From: Conoideocrella luteorostrata
Taxonomy: Eukaryota > Ascomycota > Sordariomycetes > Hypocreales > Clavicipitaceae
Assembly: GCA_032433595.1 (NCBI GenBank)
Contig: JASWJB010000139.1
Span: 1-64,000 of the forward strand
Direction: 5' to 3'
Length of the DNA: 64,000 bases
Under the pieces are notes generated by a model, which saw only the letters and a list, made by a program, of their open reading frames with translations, had not been told where the DNA came from and ran no database searches. The position numbers and the translations under genes are program-made. Shown here in pieces: positions 1 through 10,221 of this stretch (positions are counted from its first letter, which is position 1; each line of letters starts with the position of its first letter).

Positions 1-1705
1 CTTCAAGTTGTTAAATAATATATGATAAAAAAAATGCGACAATATGCAGTGACTTCTGGGTTGTCGCAGGCGGCAATAAGGCATACTTACCATTATAACC
101 CGGATAGATCGCCTGCAGACTACCCTAAACTGTTTAGCAATTATATAATATTTGCGAAGGGGTTACTCAAATTTGTTACTTTCGTCGTAAAACGGATATC
201 TTTCTAGTTTGATGGTAGTATTCGAGATCTTGGTCCTCCGTTTAGAAAGGATGTATAGATTCTCTCATCGTAAGAGCTTTATAGTATTCCTTTGCTTTTT
301 CAGTTTTGGTCCACTACCACATTGTAAAAGTGCAGGGTAAAGACATCAAACACGAGTACCGGTTGCTCTGAAACACCAAGTGCATTCCTGCTCGTAATAA
401 TATTTCCAGTAACAGTGTAAGTAGAACTGGCGATTTGACAAGTTTGTTCTAGAAACCGATTCGAACAGCTACGATGCTTGATGCCTGGTCCAGTGAGACG
501 TCCTACCATGGGCACGTGGCGGAGGCACTATTTTTAATCTCCGGGGCAGCGCAGACCATGTAACGGCGCTTATCGGAACGAGCTGCCAGCGAGCTAAGTA
601 TGAGTGATAAATGTCGCACCGAGCGGGACAGCCGGCCGGCTGCCATGAGCTAAAGCAGGAACGGTGCCAAGATGGCATTTTTGGAGGCGTATCACCAACA
701 GGGGGAGGGGGGGGGGGGGTTCTGGACGGACGCCATCGGCACACGCTATCGCACTTCAGGGGCATTATAGGACGACAACGGAGGAAAACGCGGCTTTGGC
801 CGGGGCACACAGACCTGGATTCGGAAGAAGCCATGGATAAGGGGGGCTTGGTGTTGGTTGCGTTGACATCAGGCCGGCCACCGCAACTTCGGGGTTACCG
901 TCGAGACAATAGAGAGGCAGGACTGTACGGGTACCATAGCTTGAGGCATTAGCTAGCGTGCCAAGCGATAAACCCGCTCAATTTGTGATGTGGTCGCAGT
1001 ACCCCGTATTTGGCACTCCATTGTCTTGGGCCGTCGCAATCTCCGGAATTGTGAGGTTATCACGCCCCACTTGCAAATATGAAGACATGGGAGATGGGAT
1101 GCGGAGACCGGATATCCAATGCTGTTGACACCGGAAATAGGACCTATTGTTCTGGGCACAGACGTGGCCCGGGTTGGTGTGTGACTCGTCAGAGTCTGAC
1201 GCACTGGCTTTCACGAGCCTGTTAATGTAGCCTGTAGAGCTGATTACTGTAAACAGAGAGGATATAGTAGTACAGTACGGTATCAGAGAACAGTTCTTGC
1301 ACATCAGTGGGCAGTCGAGCATTAATGTTTGTGTTATTGCTACTTTCGTGTGCAACATTTTGTTGCAGTGGGCGAGGAATGAATGCTCAACAGATCACAG
1401 GACATAAACTTGGCTAGGCGGTTGGACTGAAGCAATAGGACCCTGGCTTTGCAGCTGTATTTCTTGTATTTCTTTCTTAATTTTTGGAAATTCTGTTAGC
1501 AGCCTCGCTCTAATATTGATGACATGTGCCATGTCGTATGGCAGGTACATATATGATTGATACGTTATATATTGTGACTAAGTGTACCCTGCTCTTTCTT
1601 TACCTTTGGTTTATCTCTGTTAGGTTCAACTGTCCAGTTGCTACTCCCTCATTCTCACCCTTCTCATCCCTTTCCAAATAAGTCTTGCATTTCTCCACGG
1701 CAGGG
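1..1705. other. intergenic, no supported gene
   Basis: No reading frame here has recognisable domains or coding character; the frames present are short and overlap on both strands. A G-rich run at 701-719 (five G, one A, then thirteen G) lies inside it. The AT-rich stretch 1450-1690 is immediately downstream of the next gene's stop codon and probably contains its 3' end region. Confidence 0.6.
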
Positions 1706-2518
1706 CTAGGCAAAAACGCTCGCCCTTCTACCGCGGCGTGAGAATCTCGCCGGCTCGAGCTTCGTATCAACGCGAACAATGCGGCTCACGGGCTTGCCAG
1801 AGCCGTCCTTGATGGGGAATCTGACTTCGCACTTGTGGCTCGGAGCATCGGCCAGACAGGTCTGGTCATGGTACTTCTGGAACTGGTCACAGCCCAGCCA
1901 GTCCTTCGCCGTGCATATATTCTTCACGGTGCTCCCCGTCTGGAAGTAGGAGGTGAGCAGACAGTAGCCCTGAATGGTGGCGTAGAAGGTCCACGTTTCC
2001 AAGCGACACGTATTCCCTGGCTCGCACGTAACAGTCCTCTCAACGGTAGTGGTGTCCATGTGGGTTTTCGTGTCGGACTCGGCGTACTCTGATGCGACCT
2101 CCACGCCGGTCTTCACGCCCTCGCCACCAGTCAGGGAGAGCTTGCCGCCGACCTTCCAGCCCGCCGTCAGAGCCTTGGTCTCGGTCGTCGAGGTTGTCAA
2201 CTTGACGACCGTGGGGGTCGTGCCCAGATTGTCTTCAATGTTCTCCACGTGGGAGTTGTACCGGATCTCGACCTTGTCGATAGCCTGCAGGATATGGCGG
2301 TTGAAGAATGAAGTGTCCGCGCCCCAGGGCATCCACCGTACGCAAGTGCCTTCGGAGAGATGGTTGCTGTCGTAGTATGGCGGCTTGTCCTTGTCAATTG
2401 TGATCCCGCTCTTCATGTCGTTCATGAACCGCTCCACCGTCGCCTTGTTCGACACCTCCTGAGAGCGGGCGACGGCAGCGGCTGCGGAAAGAACAGCGCT
2501 GATGTACAGAAGAAGCAT
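1706..2518 (-). CDS. secreted protein resembling aerolysin / ETX-MTX2-type beta-pore-forming proteins
   Basis: A single exon encodes 270 aa from the ATG at 2518; codons upstream in the same frame lack an ATG. Residues 1-19 form a hydrophobic signal peptide, so the product should be secreted. Residues 104-163 are a long Ser/Thr-rich stretch of alternating polar and hydrophobic residues (TTSTTETKALTAGWKVGGKL, then ASEYAESDTKTHMDTTTVER) with Gly-rich turns. This is the pattern of the strand and insertion-loop region of aerolysin-like proteins, in which amphipathic hairpins make a membrane barrel. Cysteines at 59, 165, 171, 186, 202, 210, 221 and 230 could form disulfides. A basic RRGRR cluster at 261-265 is a possible furin/Kex2-type processing site near the C terminus. 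A TATA-like box lies about 140 bp upstream. The gene stands alone with no neighbour on its strand within 2 kb. The family call rests on pattern only; it could instead be an unrelated beta-rich secreted protein. Confidence 0.6.
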   Translation of the reverse strand: MLLLYISAVLSAAAAVARSQEVSNKATVERFMNDMKSGITIDKDKPPYYDSNHLSEGTCVRWMPWGADTSFFNRHILQAIDKVEIRYNSHVENIEDNLGTTPTVVKLTTSTTETKALTAGWKVGGKLSLTGGEGVKTGVEVASEYAESDTKTHMDTTTVERTVTCEPGNTCRLETWTFYATIQGYCLLTSYFQTGSTVKNICTAKDWLGCDQFQKYHDQTCLADAPSHKCEVRFPIKDGSGKPVSRIVRVDTKLEPARFSRRGRRASVFA

Positions 2519-2654
2519 GGCGAAGGGAGCAGCGGCGGCCTCCTGTAACACTTGGAGTGGTTGCAGAACAAAGTGCAAGCCTTGAGTGATGGAGAATTAA
2601 CTGGATATAGCCGAGCGTGAGGACGCAGAAATTACACACAGGAGCTACGGTGGA

Positions 2655-2662
2655 CTTATATA
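2655..2662 (-). promoter_or_regulatory. TATA box of the aerolysin-like gene
   Basis: Read on the minus strand this is TATATAAG, about 140 bp upstream of the ATG at 2518, a typical position for a fungal core promoter. Confidence 0.45.
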
Positions 2663-4611
2663 TCTGCAATGCTTTGCATCTTCTTCATCGCTTAGTTCTT
2701 CTTGGATGGCAAGCTATACACGACGTCGTTATAGACAAGATTTAGCTGCAGGCACAGTCGGATGGATGTATTGACTAGCTCCAGGACCGCGAGAGATGCA
2801 GTCGCCGCAGCAATGATAAATTGGCATTCAATGCAGGTTCAGACTGGCTACGTTACTTCTGCCGAAGCAACTCGGCAAACACCCAAACTGCATTCTCGAT
2901 ATGCGCCTCGAACGGGCTGGACCGCCAACAGAGGGTCCAATTTGTCAGTTCTGGTCAAGTGCAGCATTGCACCGCCAGGCCATGGCAGGGATGCCCATCA
3001 ACACGACCGGAGATTAGCATCGGCTATAGATTAACCTTATTCTAACGCTCTGTACTCCGTACTCCGTATGTAGTCCGTAGAGAAGTCCACATGCTCCGTA
3101 CGTACGTGGTTCACTGAAGGCAGGCTGCTCGGTGGGTCTACGAGGCGATTGACTTACACGCGTTGTGGTCCGCCTTGAGACCTCCAGACCGGACGGACCG
3201 TTCTATTCGGAACTCTGGCCGGCCGCTAGTTAGTGTCTACTTAATTGAGAAGGTAGGAAGTAGGTACGGAGTGCAGTAGCTACTCTGTGCTCCGTATGTA
3301 CGTCAAGTTAGTTACCTTGTTAGTCTTCCGCTTCCAGAGTTGAGACCGACCAGTGGCTGCTTGAACAGAGCCGCGCTTATGGGACTCGGCAACCTTGATC
3401 ATGCTCCAGTCTGCCGCCAGCAGTTGTGGCGGATTGCCGAGTTCTCGGTTTATTTTGTGCGCCGCCTCACGTCCTCATCCAGCTCATGAAACTATCTCGA
3501 GCTCATCGCTTCGGAGAGTGGGGGACAGAGCTGCTGCGACTGCGACTGCGACTGCGACTGTCTCCAACAGTTGCCGAACTGCACTGAACTGAACGGCGAG
3601 GCTGATTATCAGGCCCGCCCATATGTTATTATTGTCAAGGCGAGATCTGATGTGTCGCTATTGCCGGTGTATTAACGCCCGCTGGACAGCTGAATGAAGC
3701 ATTCGCCGGCGGGTTTCGCCTAATCGAGGCCCTCGTACTCCGTGTGGTGTTGGTGTTGTAGGCTTTCAAGCGGTCGAGCACTTCAGGCGTTCCCGAGCTT
3801 CCTCGCTGCCCGCCCCAAACACAATTGCCGCTTCATATCCCCTGAGAGGAATTAAAATCACTTCGGCTACGGAGTACTCTTCCCACACAAGCAGGCACCA
3901 TTCTCGGCGGCGAACTACCGAGCTCTGAATGCGCGAGCTCTGAATTGCGAAACAAAGTCATCCCTGCTAGCGTGCTATATCGCGGACCGCCGCAAAGGAT
4001 GTAAGAGACTTGAAGCGCCGGATATGCAGCGGCCTGAATACGAACAATAATGCGGAGCGGTAACGTCGTAACCTAGTTGTGAGATTGCCTCACGTCGCTC
4101 ATTCTTATCGTGTCCGTATTCATCCAACCATCGTGTCAGTTGCCGAGCTATGGTCGCCTGGATGGCGGTGGCTGTGACGATTGATTTCGCCTTGCATGGC
4201 CGAGGATACCTGAGGCTGGTTGAGGCCGTGCGCCGAGTTTCTTTATTAAGTTGGTGTGTCCGGTTTTTTTTCTTTTTTTTCTTGTTTTTTGTTAGCAGGA
4301 CCTGGTTCTTCATTCTTACTTACCGGGCAGTCCTGTTTGCAGCGCACCCAGAAAGACGGCAGCTAAAGGCGACTTGCTTGCATTGAAACTGCTTATTTAT
4401 CTGAGGCTACTTTATGCTACAATTATAAGGATCAGTGGTGGGAAACCGGGCACTTCAGGACGCAGCCTATGGGGGTGGTCAATGTTGACTAGGAAACATC
4501 ACATCATTCGGGCGTTTTGATCAACTTGCTGTGGAAAAATGCTACCAAACCCAGTTTCGTTCCCATCGCGACTTGGATGCACTTGGTGTGGGATAGAACA
4601 GGTCGGATGAT
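2663..4611. other. intergenic with microsatellite and TACGGAGTA copies
   Basis: No gene is supported. Two overlapping TACTCCGTA copies sit at 3053-3068 and a TACGGAGTA at about 3868. A CTGCGA hexanucleotide microsatellite of four units lies at 3534-3560. T-rich tracts occur at 4264-4290. Confidence 0.55.
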
Positions 4612-5289
4612 TTATTTTCTACGGAACTGGAGGATGTAATACTCTTCCGTGATACCCTTCCCCAGAGGTCCTAGACCTTTCTGAACGACGTCGTATGAGT
4701 AGCCATTAGCCTCAGCTATAGATGCCACGGCCTTCAAATCGGCGTAGCTGCTCGTGCCTAGCAGAATGGACCCCCCGGCCTTGAGGTACTTCTCGCCCTG
4801 GGCGACGAAGCGCTTCAAAAGCCCATACCCGCTATCAAACGTCTTTTCTGACTTGAGCTCATCGGGGACAGAGGCATCAATCTGCCACGGGTGGTTCCAG
4901 AAGATGTAGTCGAAGGTATCGTCGATATTGTCGAAAATGTCGCTGACGAAAAACCTGCCGACTTGCTGGTTGTCCGCAAAGTTCTTCTGCGTCGTCTCCA
5001 CGGCGTGGGGGTTGATGTCGACGCCGACGACGCGGGAGCCAGACGCGGCGAGGTGGAGGGACACGAGGCCAGAGCCAATGCCCACCTCGAGGAAAGACTT
5101 GCCCTTCACGATGGGAGGGAGGTTCTTCCCGTACCAGAGCGTCTCGGGGAAGTACTTGGGAGAGTACACGTCAGGGTGGATGTAGACCTGGAAGCCGCCG
5201 ATTGAGGCGACGTATGGCGTCTCATGCTTTTTGGATTCGTTGAGCAGTTCCGAGATGCGGACTTCCCATACGTTGCGTGGTGAGGCCAT
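4612..5289 (-). CDS. class I SAM-dependent methyltransferase (HemK/PrmC-like small-methyltransferase fold)
   Basis: A 225-aa protein starts at the ATG at 5289 (MASPRNVWEV). The frame stays open upstream to 5469, but that part reads like a 5' leader and a TATA box lies 150 bp above this ATG. Motif I (FLEVGIGSGLVS) is at about 67-78 and binds S-adenosylmethionine. The acidic end of strand 2 is D91 (GVDINP). Motif IV is WNHPW at 131-135, in the position where N-glutamine and N-adenine methyltransferases carry NPPY. The protein has the length of a stand-alone catalytic domain with no substrate-recognition extension, so the methylated substrate cannot be named. It is probably soluble and cytosolic. 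A protein-lysine or small-molecule methyltransferase of the same fold is an alternative. The NHPW variant weakens a strict PrmC assignment. Confidence 0.85.
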   Translation of the reverse strand: MASPRNVWEVRISELLNESKKHETPYVASIGGFQVYIHPDVYSPKYFPETLWYGKNLPPIVKGKSFLEVGIGSGLVSLHLAASGSRVVGVDINPHAVETTQKNFADNQQVGRFFVSDIFDNIDDTFDYIFWNHPWQIDASVPDELKSEKTFDSGYGLLKRFVAQGEKYLKAGGSILLGTSSYADLKAVASIAEANGYSYDVVQKGLGPLGKGITEEYYILQFRRK

Positions 5290-5432
5290 GTTTGTTGGGT
5301 TGTTTGTTTTTGTGTGTAGGAAGTGTTGAATATCCAGATCAACTGGGGTATTATAAGTGTATGAGTAAGTGTTGAACTGTAGAGAGGCTGCTGAGGCATT
5401 CGAAATCTCGGACAAGACGGGAGCGCATTCGC

Positions 5433-5440
5433 CTTTTATA
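5433..5440 (-). promoter_or_regulatory. TATA box of the methyltransferase gene
   Basis: On the minus strand this reads TATAAAAG, 144-151 bp upstream of the ATG at 5289. It supports that ATG as the true start, because the longer reading frame would place translation start almost on the TATA box. Confidence 0.5.
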
Positions 5441-8400
5441 CCCGTACATGCTGGGCAGAACAGTTGCAATAAGGCAGGAAATTACCCGTCTAAATTTGCC
5501 TTTTCTTGAAGCTATCCATCCACATGGCCCCTCCCCCTGTTTGGTCCCCGGTTCGACGATGGCCAACCACCGTGCCAGAGAGAGTATATGCATCAACCGG
5601 TGAAATTTTTCTCCATTGACAGTGGAGGCTGGACATAAGGGGGATTGGACCTTGGAGGTGAATATTGCGTACTGGCCGGGGGTCCTGGTGTATCTGTGAC
5701 AACGGCTACGACCGACCGGCCCGCGAGCCGGTGAGTGGTATATGGAGAAATGCCGGGGAATTGTTTCCTGCTGGTATCAAATAGACTACAGTATCTGGAG
5801 ATGGTGCGGCAGTGCGTGCAGACAGTGAGTAGCTTGGCGTGGAAGCCGGCCAATAGCCGTGACGGACACTGACCCCGGCAGCCCCAACAACGTCTCAACT
5901 CTAACCTTGTGCGTGAGGCCAATGGATCACTGCAACGATAATACTACTCTCAAACACAGGCATGGCTCATGACCAAAGTTAACTTTTCGCTGTTGGGGGG
6001 GGGGGGGAGAAAACAACAAAAGAGAAACAGATGCAGGAGGTAATGTCTGACGCTCTATCGTGGAATGACTGGAGCAAGAACAAGGATAACTGCGAAGTGG
6101 TTGAGTTGATTCGCAAGTGGTGGCCTCGCGAAGCAAGGTTTGGTTGATGCACTCCGCGGGTTTTGTGTTGCGCTTATTTGTGGTGATCTTGGAAGTGTGC
6201 CGTTTCAGGTGGCTGGTGATTGATGATTGATCTGCTTCCATGCTGGCTGCGCAGTGAACAGACATTCCGCCGGTAGACATCAGCTGCAAGACCTGCAGCT
6301 AATGAAAATGTAATGGAAATCAGTACGATAGGGTCGCGCAACCAGTGGTATGAGCCGGGCAATTACAGCGCACGGACTGGACGAGGCAGGTCGGCAACTT
6401 TAACATATTTACGGTTGCGCACGCTGGACAAGCCATCGCAAGGAGTAGGCTCATGCCCTCCAGAAGTTGTGCAGGAGGGGATTTCTGTACGGGAGGGGCG
6501 AGGCAGCGTTTGCGTATATCGTCTTGAGGCTGTAACGAGTTATCCGAGGCGGCTAAGACGGCTACCAGCAGCGGGTAGGGCGTGCGTCGGTCATTGGATG
6601 GCCGGGAGACTTCCTGGCAATAGAGTTGTAGGAAAGCATATCTTTGCAACTCGCTGTGTCGGAGTATGCTTGTACACGGACGGGGTTTGCGCAGTGCCCT
6701 GCGATGAGGCCCACTATATCGAATGCACAGAGGGCTTGCAAAGACTTTGAGACTGAATATTACGACGGATTGTGACTGAGGAATGAACGGAGTATAGAGG
6801 CACTGCCTGTTACGCATAACGCCTTGCGGTGGCAGATGAGACAGAAACCAACTTGGCGGCGGACACTTCATGCGAGACTGGCGAGGAAACACGATGCGCC
6901 ACCCGTGTCGAAGTGTGTTTTGAGTCTTTCTAGAACAATGCTGCCAAGAGAGCGTCCACGCAGCTGTGGATTGTACGTTGCGCATTGGCAATGCATTGTT
7001 GTCCTAGTTAACAGTACTACAATACAGTACGCGGGGCGGCCTGATCGGGCATTGGGCATCGGTTACGGAACATGTCCAAGACTTGTGCCTTTTCACTTTG
7101 AGGTTATTCTTCCTATTCTCTTTTCGCTTTGTACGGATTGTACTGTGTACCTAGTACATTGCGGTGAGCAGTCTCTCGCTAGTTCGAGTTATGTTTGACA
7201 TTAGGTTGGATTATTCTCAACCTCTGGACTAAGCAGCCCTTGTCTGCTTTTGTACGCCGTACTGCGCCATGTGGCATGGATGCCAACGGTGCAGACGGTG
7301 CCGGTACATCGGCGACGGAGTTGCAGCACAGTACTATTAGCCTTACTCCGTAGATGCCACGTATATAGCACGACGTGTGTGCCTTGGAGAAATGTAGAAA
7401 GAAAAAGACAGAAAGGCGAATAGTGGCTTAGGTCGACAATAGGAGAGTGGAGAGGCGTGATGTGTGTCGAGGTAGGTGGATGAGGCGGATGTGGAATAGT
7501 GATGATCTGTCATGTGTCAAACGGCTTCTCGAACGATTTGGATGTTCCAAGGGCCATTACAGTCATTCCGTGTGGCTGCATTGAGCACAGGGATTCCTGC
7601 TTTGCGCTGTACTTCCAGACAGCTGCAAGCCATGAATTGCACAATAGTCGCCATATGATACCGGATGCGACACATGTTGTGGTGTTGCGCAGACCCAGCG
7701 GCGGTGGATCTGCCGACAATCTGGTGACCACACGCCATTCACATCCAAATTAATATTGGTTATGCAGTGTGGCCCAACAGTTCCCGTAGACCATTGATAT
7801 TGTCTTCTCCATTGAGGGGCTGATGCAATGGTACAATAGCTCGCTACTCGGTAATCTGATCTGCAGTACGGAGTATGGGGTCGTTGTGCGGAGGATTATC
7901 TGGGGTTTCGGAATAGTGTATTTCGTGATGTAGCACAATCTGGGTGGAGCCTGGTTGTTCTAGATGGCGGGCGGCTTGCATCGGCTATAGCTTTGAGGTG
8001 GAGTCTGAACCTGACAGGGACTACTGGTTGGAGTGTGCCACTGTGCATGGCCATGGGCTGCCACTGCCACACCAGAGACGGCCACCTCTGCCTGCAGCGA
8101 GGCTATGCGGCTGTGGACTGACTCTATTATCAGCTCTGATCCACCCATCCATCCATCTCCCCGGGCGAGTGAGGGCTTTTCGTCGCCTCAGTTTCATGAC
8201 CCCAACAAGCATCAAAGAGCAAACTTTGGCTTGGCGATCTGGCGAGCTGCTGGAGTGGGATGGACTGATAGATTCATGAATTGTTGGGAGCCCGATATAG
8301 CTGCTGTGCTTTGATGCAAAGCCTAGAACGAGTCTGGAACATCTGGACAACGCTGTTGCAGGACGCATAATATTACAGTCGCCGTACGGAGTATACTCAG

Positions 8401-10152
8401 TCCGCCAACGAACGTAGGCCACGGCACGCAACCTGCATGACTGATGGACCTATCGCGGTTTAGCGTTGCAAACGTTAAGGCGTTGCTTTCCATCAAGACA
8501 CACAAGGAATAAGGCTACCATTGCACAACCTTGTGTTCGATCCCATCCTGGCAGGACAAAAGGACATTGACGTAGTTACTCCGTACATACTACGGGGGTA
8601 AGGGAGGGACCATCTGCCAGTGATGCTGCATGTCGCCTCGTAAAACCCTCATTCCGCGGGTCACTGAGAAATTCGGAAGTGGCTTGGCTTCCCTTGGACC
8701 TGCTGGGATCGTTTAGGCAGAAGTCATTGATAAGGGCGCATTCTAGGCAATTGTGGCACTTTGACAATTGTTTTCACCCATTGACGGCCTTGCGAAAGAT
8801 TACCATAGACCCCGCAGTTCTCCGCAGTTTCACGGGCTTTGCTAAACTGTACGACTCGCGTGCCCAGCTGTCGTTGAACGACTGCCTAGCTTTATCTGTG
8901 GAGAGTTGGAGTTGTGTTCTGGAAACCGTGGGTCTATTCGACAAACGCCGCATTGTGCACCGAGTACACTGTGCTGCGTGCTCTATTATCAATGGGGGTT
9001 CCTCCTTTCCACCTTGTTCGTTGCGCCTCTTTTAGAACGTCGACAATGTGGAAAGGGGCTAGACTAGGGCTTCTGCGAAAATGGCACGGGATAACCAGCT
9101 GGCTACCATTCACAGCCTTGCCATAACTATGATCTGCGCCGTATCCTGACCATGTTTCGTGAGGCTGTTGGTAAGGTGGTAAGCTGAGCCGCGATGGTCT
9201 GGAGATTACTGCTGTCCAGGGCGAGTCCAGGTCTACTGTAGAGCATCACCTACAGCAGCACAGCCTCGACAGATCACAATGACGGGATGTGAAGAGGCGA
9301 CAGGCCGGCGACCATGTCGGGGCTGCCGTATAACTAGAAGCTACCCCACACGATGTGACCCATGGTGGCCGTGACCAGCTCGAGGCTGGCTGTCAATCTG
9401 TCAGCAATAGGAAGGGCCCGGGCTGGCACTGTGGCCTAGAGACGGTCCGGTCGTCATCCGACGGGGTATTCTGCAGCCATATTTCAGCCTGTGTGAGCCA
9501 GTCAACTTCTGCTGCGAGGTGTCCCGCTGCTCTCTCTGGTTGCGGCAGGGAAAGTTGGGGATATAATTACCAGTTTGTTACGGAGTACTCCGTGGTGGTA
9601 TTCCGCAGATGCCAGGCTCGTCTAGTTGCCGCTAGCGGTGCCCTAGCTCGCTCCTTCCCACTTTTCCGTATCTGTACGGACTACAGAGCACTGTACGGAG
9701 CACTAGCATATACTTTATTACTGCCGGCCTGCCCACCGCTCACTGCCCGCCGAATCCACCTCCAACTCGTCAATTGATTAGACCGCTCCCGACTCGCCAT
9801 CTTCTATTTATTCTGCGCCCCCCCGGCGTTCCCAGCTTCATTTCCTCTTTCCGGTTATTCACGCGCCGGATTATCAAGAGTATCCTTGGACCGGATTGTT
9901 ACGGCCACGTCCGCCGACCCTGCCTGTCCGCGACCGCACACCACCACGTTCGACCCCGCGCAACGCCCCTGCCAAGTCCGGAAATATTAGTCTGTCGGGC
10001 AGGACTTGGCACACGCCGCTTCCGTTGGTATTTGCAACGCTGCGGATCAGAGACAAACCCGCCACATTTGGCTCGCGCTGGTTTCGCCTTGGCAGCGACA
10101 GTCCTTAAGTTTTCACCATTCTCCGCGAAGCAGAACACACAACTCGAGACAC
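5441..10152. other. long intergenic region upstream of the permease
   Basis: About 4.7 kb without a convincing gene. The largest open frame (6320-6991, minus) has no domain-like composition and overlaps frames on the other strand. A run of thirteen G lies at 5995-6007. TACGGAGTA/TACTCCGTA copies lie near 7866, 8386, 8577 and 9579. The last 450 bp are pyrimidine-rich, as in fungal promoters and leaders. A TTATCA at 9871-9876 (TGATAA on the other strand) is a possible GATA-factor site for the permease. Confidence 0.55.
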
Positions 10153-10173
10153 ATGCAAGAGACATCCATTTAG
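10153..10173 (+). promoter_or_regulatory. candidate upstream ORF in the permease leader
   Basis: ATG followed by five sense codons and TAG (MQETSI) ends 48 nt before the permease ATG. If the transcript starts upstream of 10153, ribosomes would meet this hexapeptide frame first. Whether it is in the mRNA cannot be seen from the sequence. Confidence 0.3.
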
Positions 10174-10221
10174 AGTCACCACAACGAACATCTATAGCTT
10201 CGTCCTCAAGTCTTCGTCACA

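Noticed and set aside
5548..5566. GGTTCGA as a tRNA B box
   Set aside because: The following bases do not match the conserved box and no cloverleaf can be drawn.
6320..6991. 223-codon minus-strand ORF
   Set aside because: Composition is arginine/serine/cysteine-rich as in chance frames, overlapping frames exist on the other strand and no domain or signal is visible.
8521..8560. GTTCGATCC box as a tRNA T-loop
   Set aside because: No T-stem pairing, acceptor stem or A box at the right distance.
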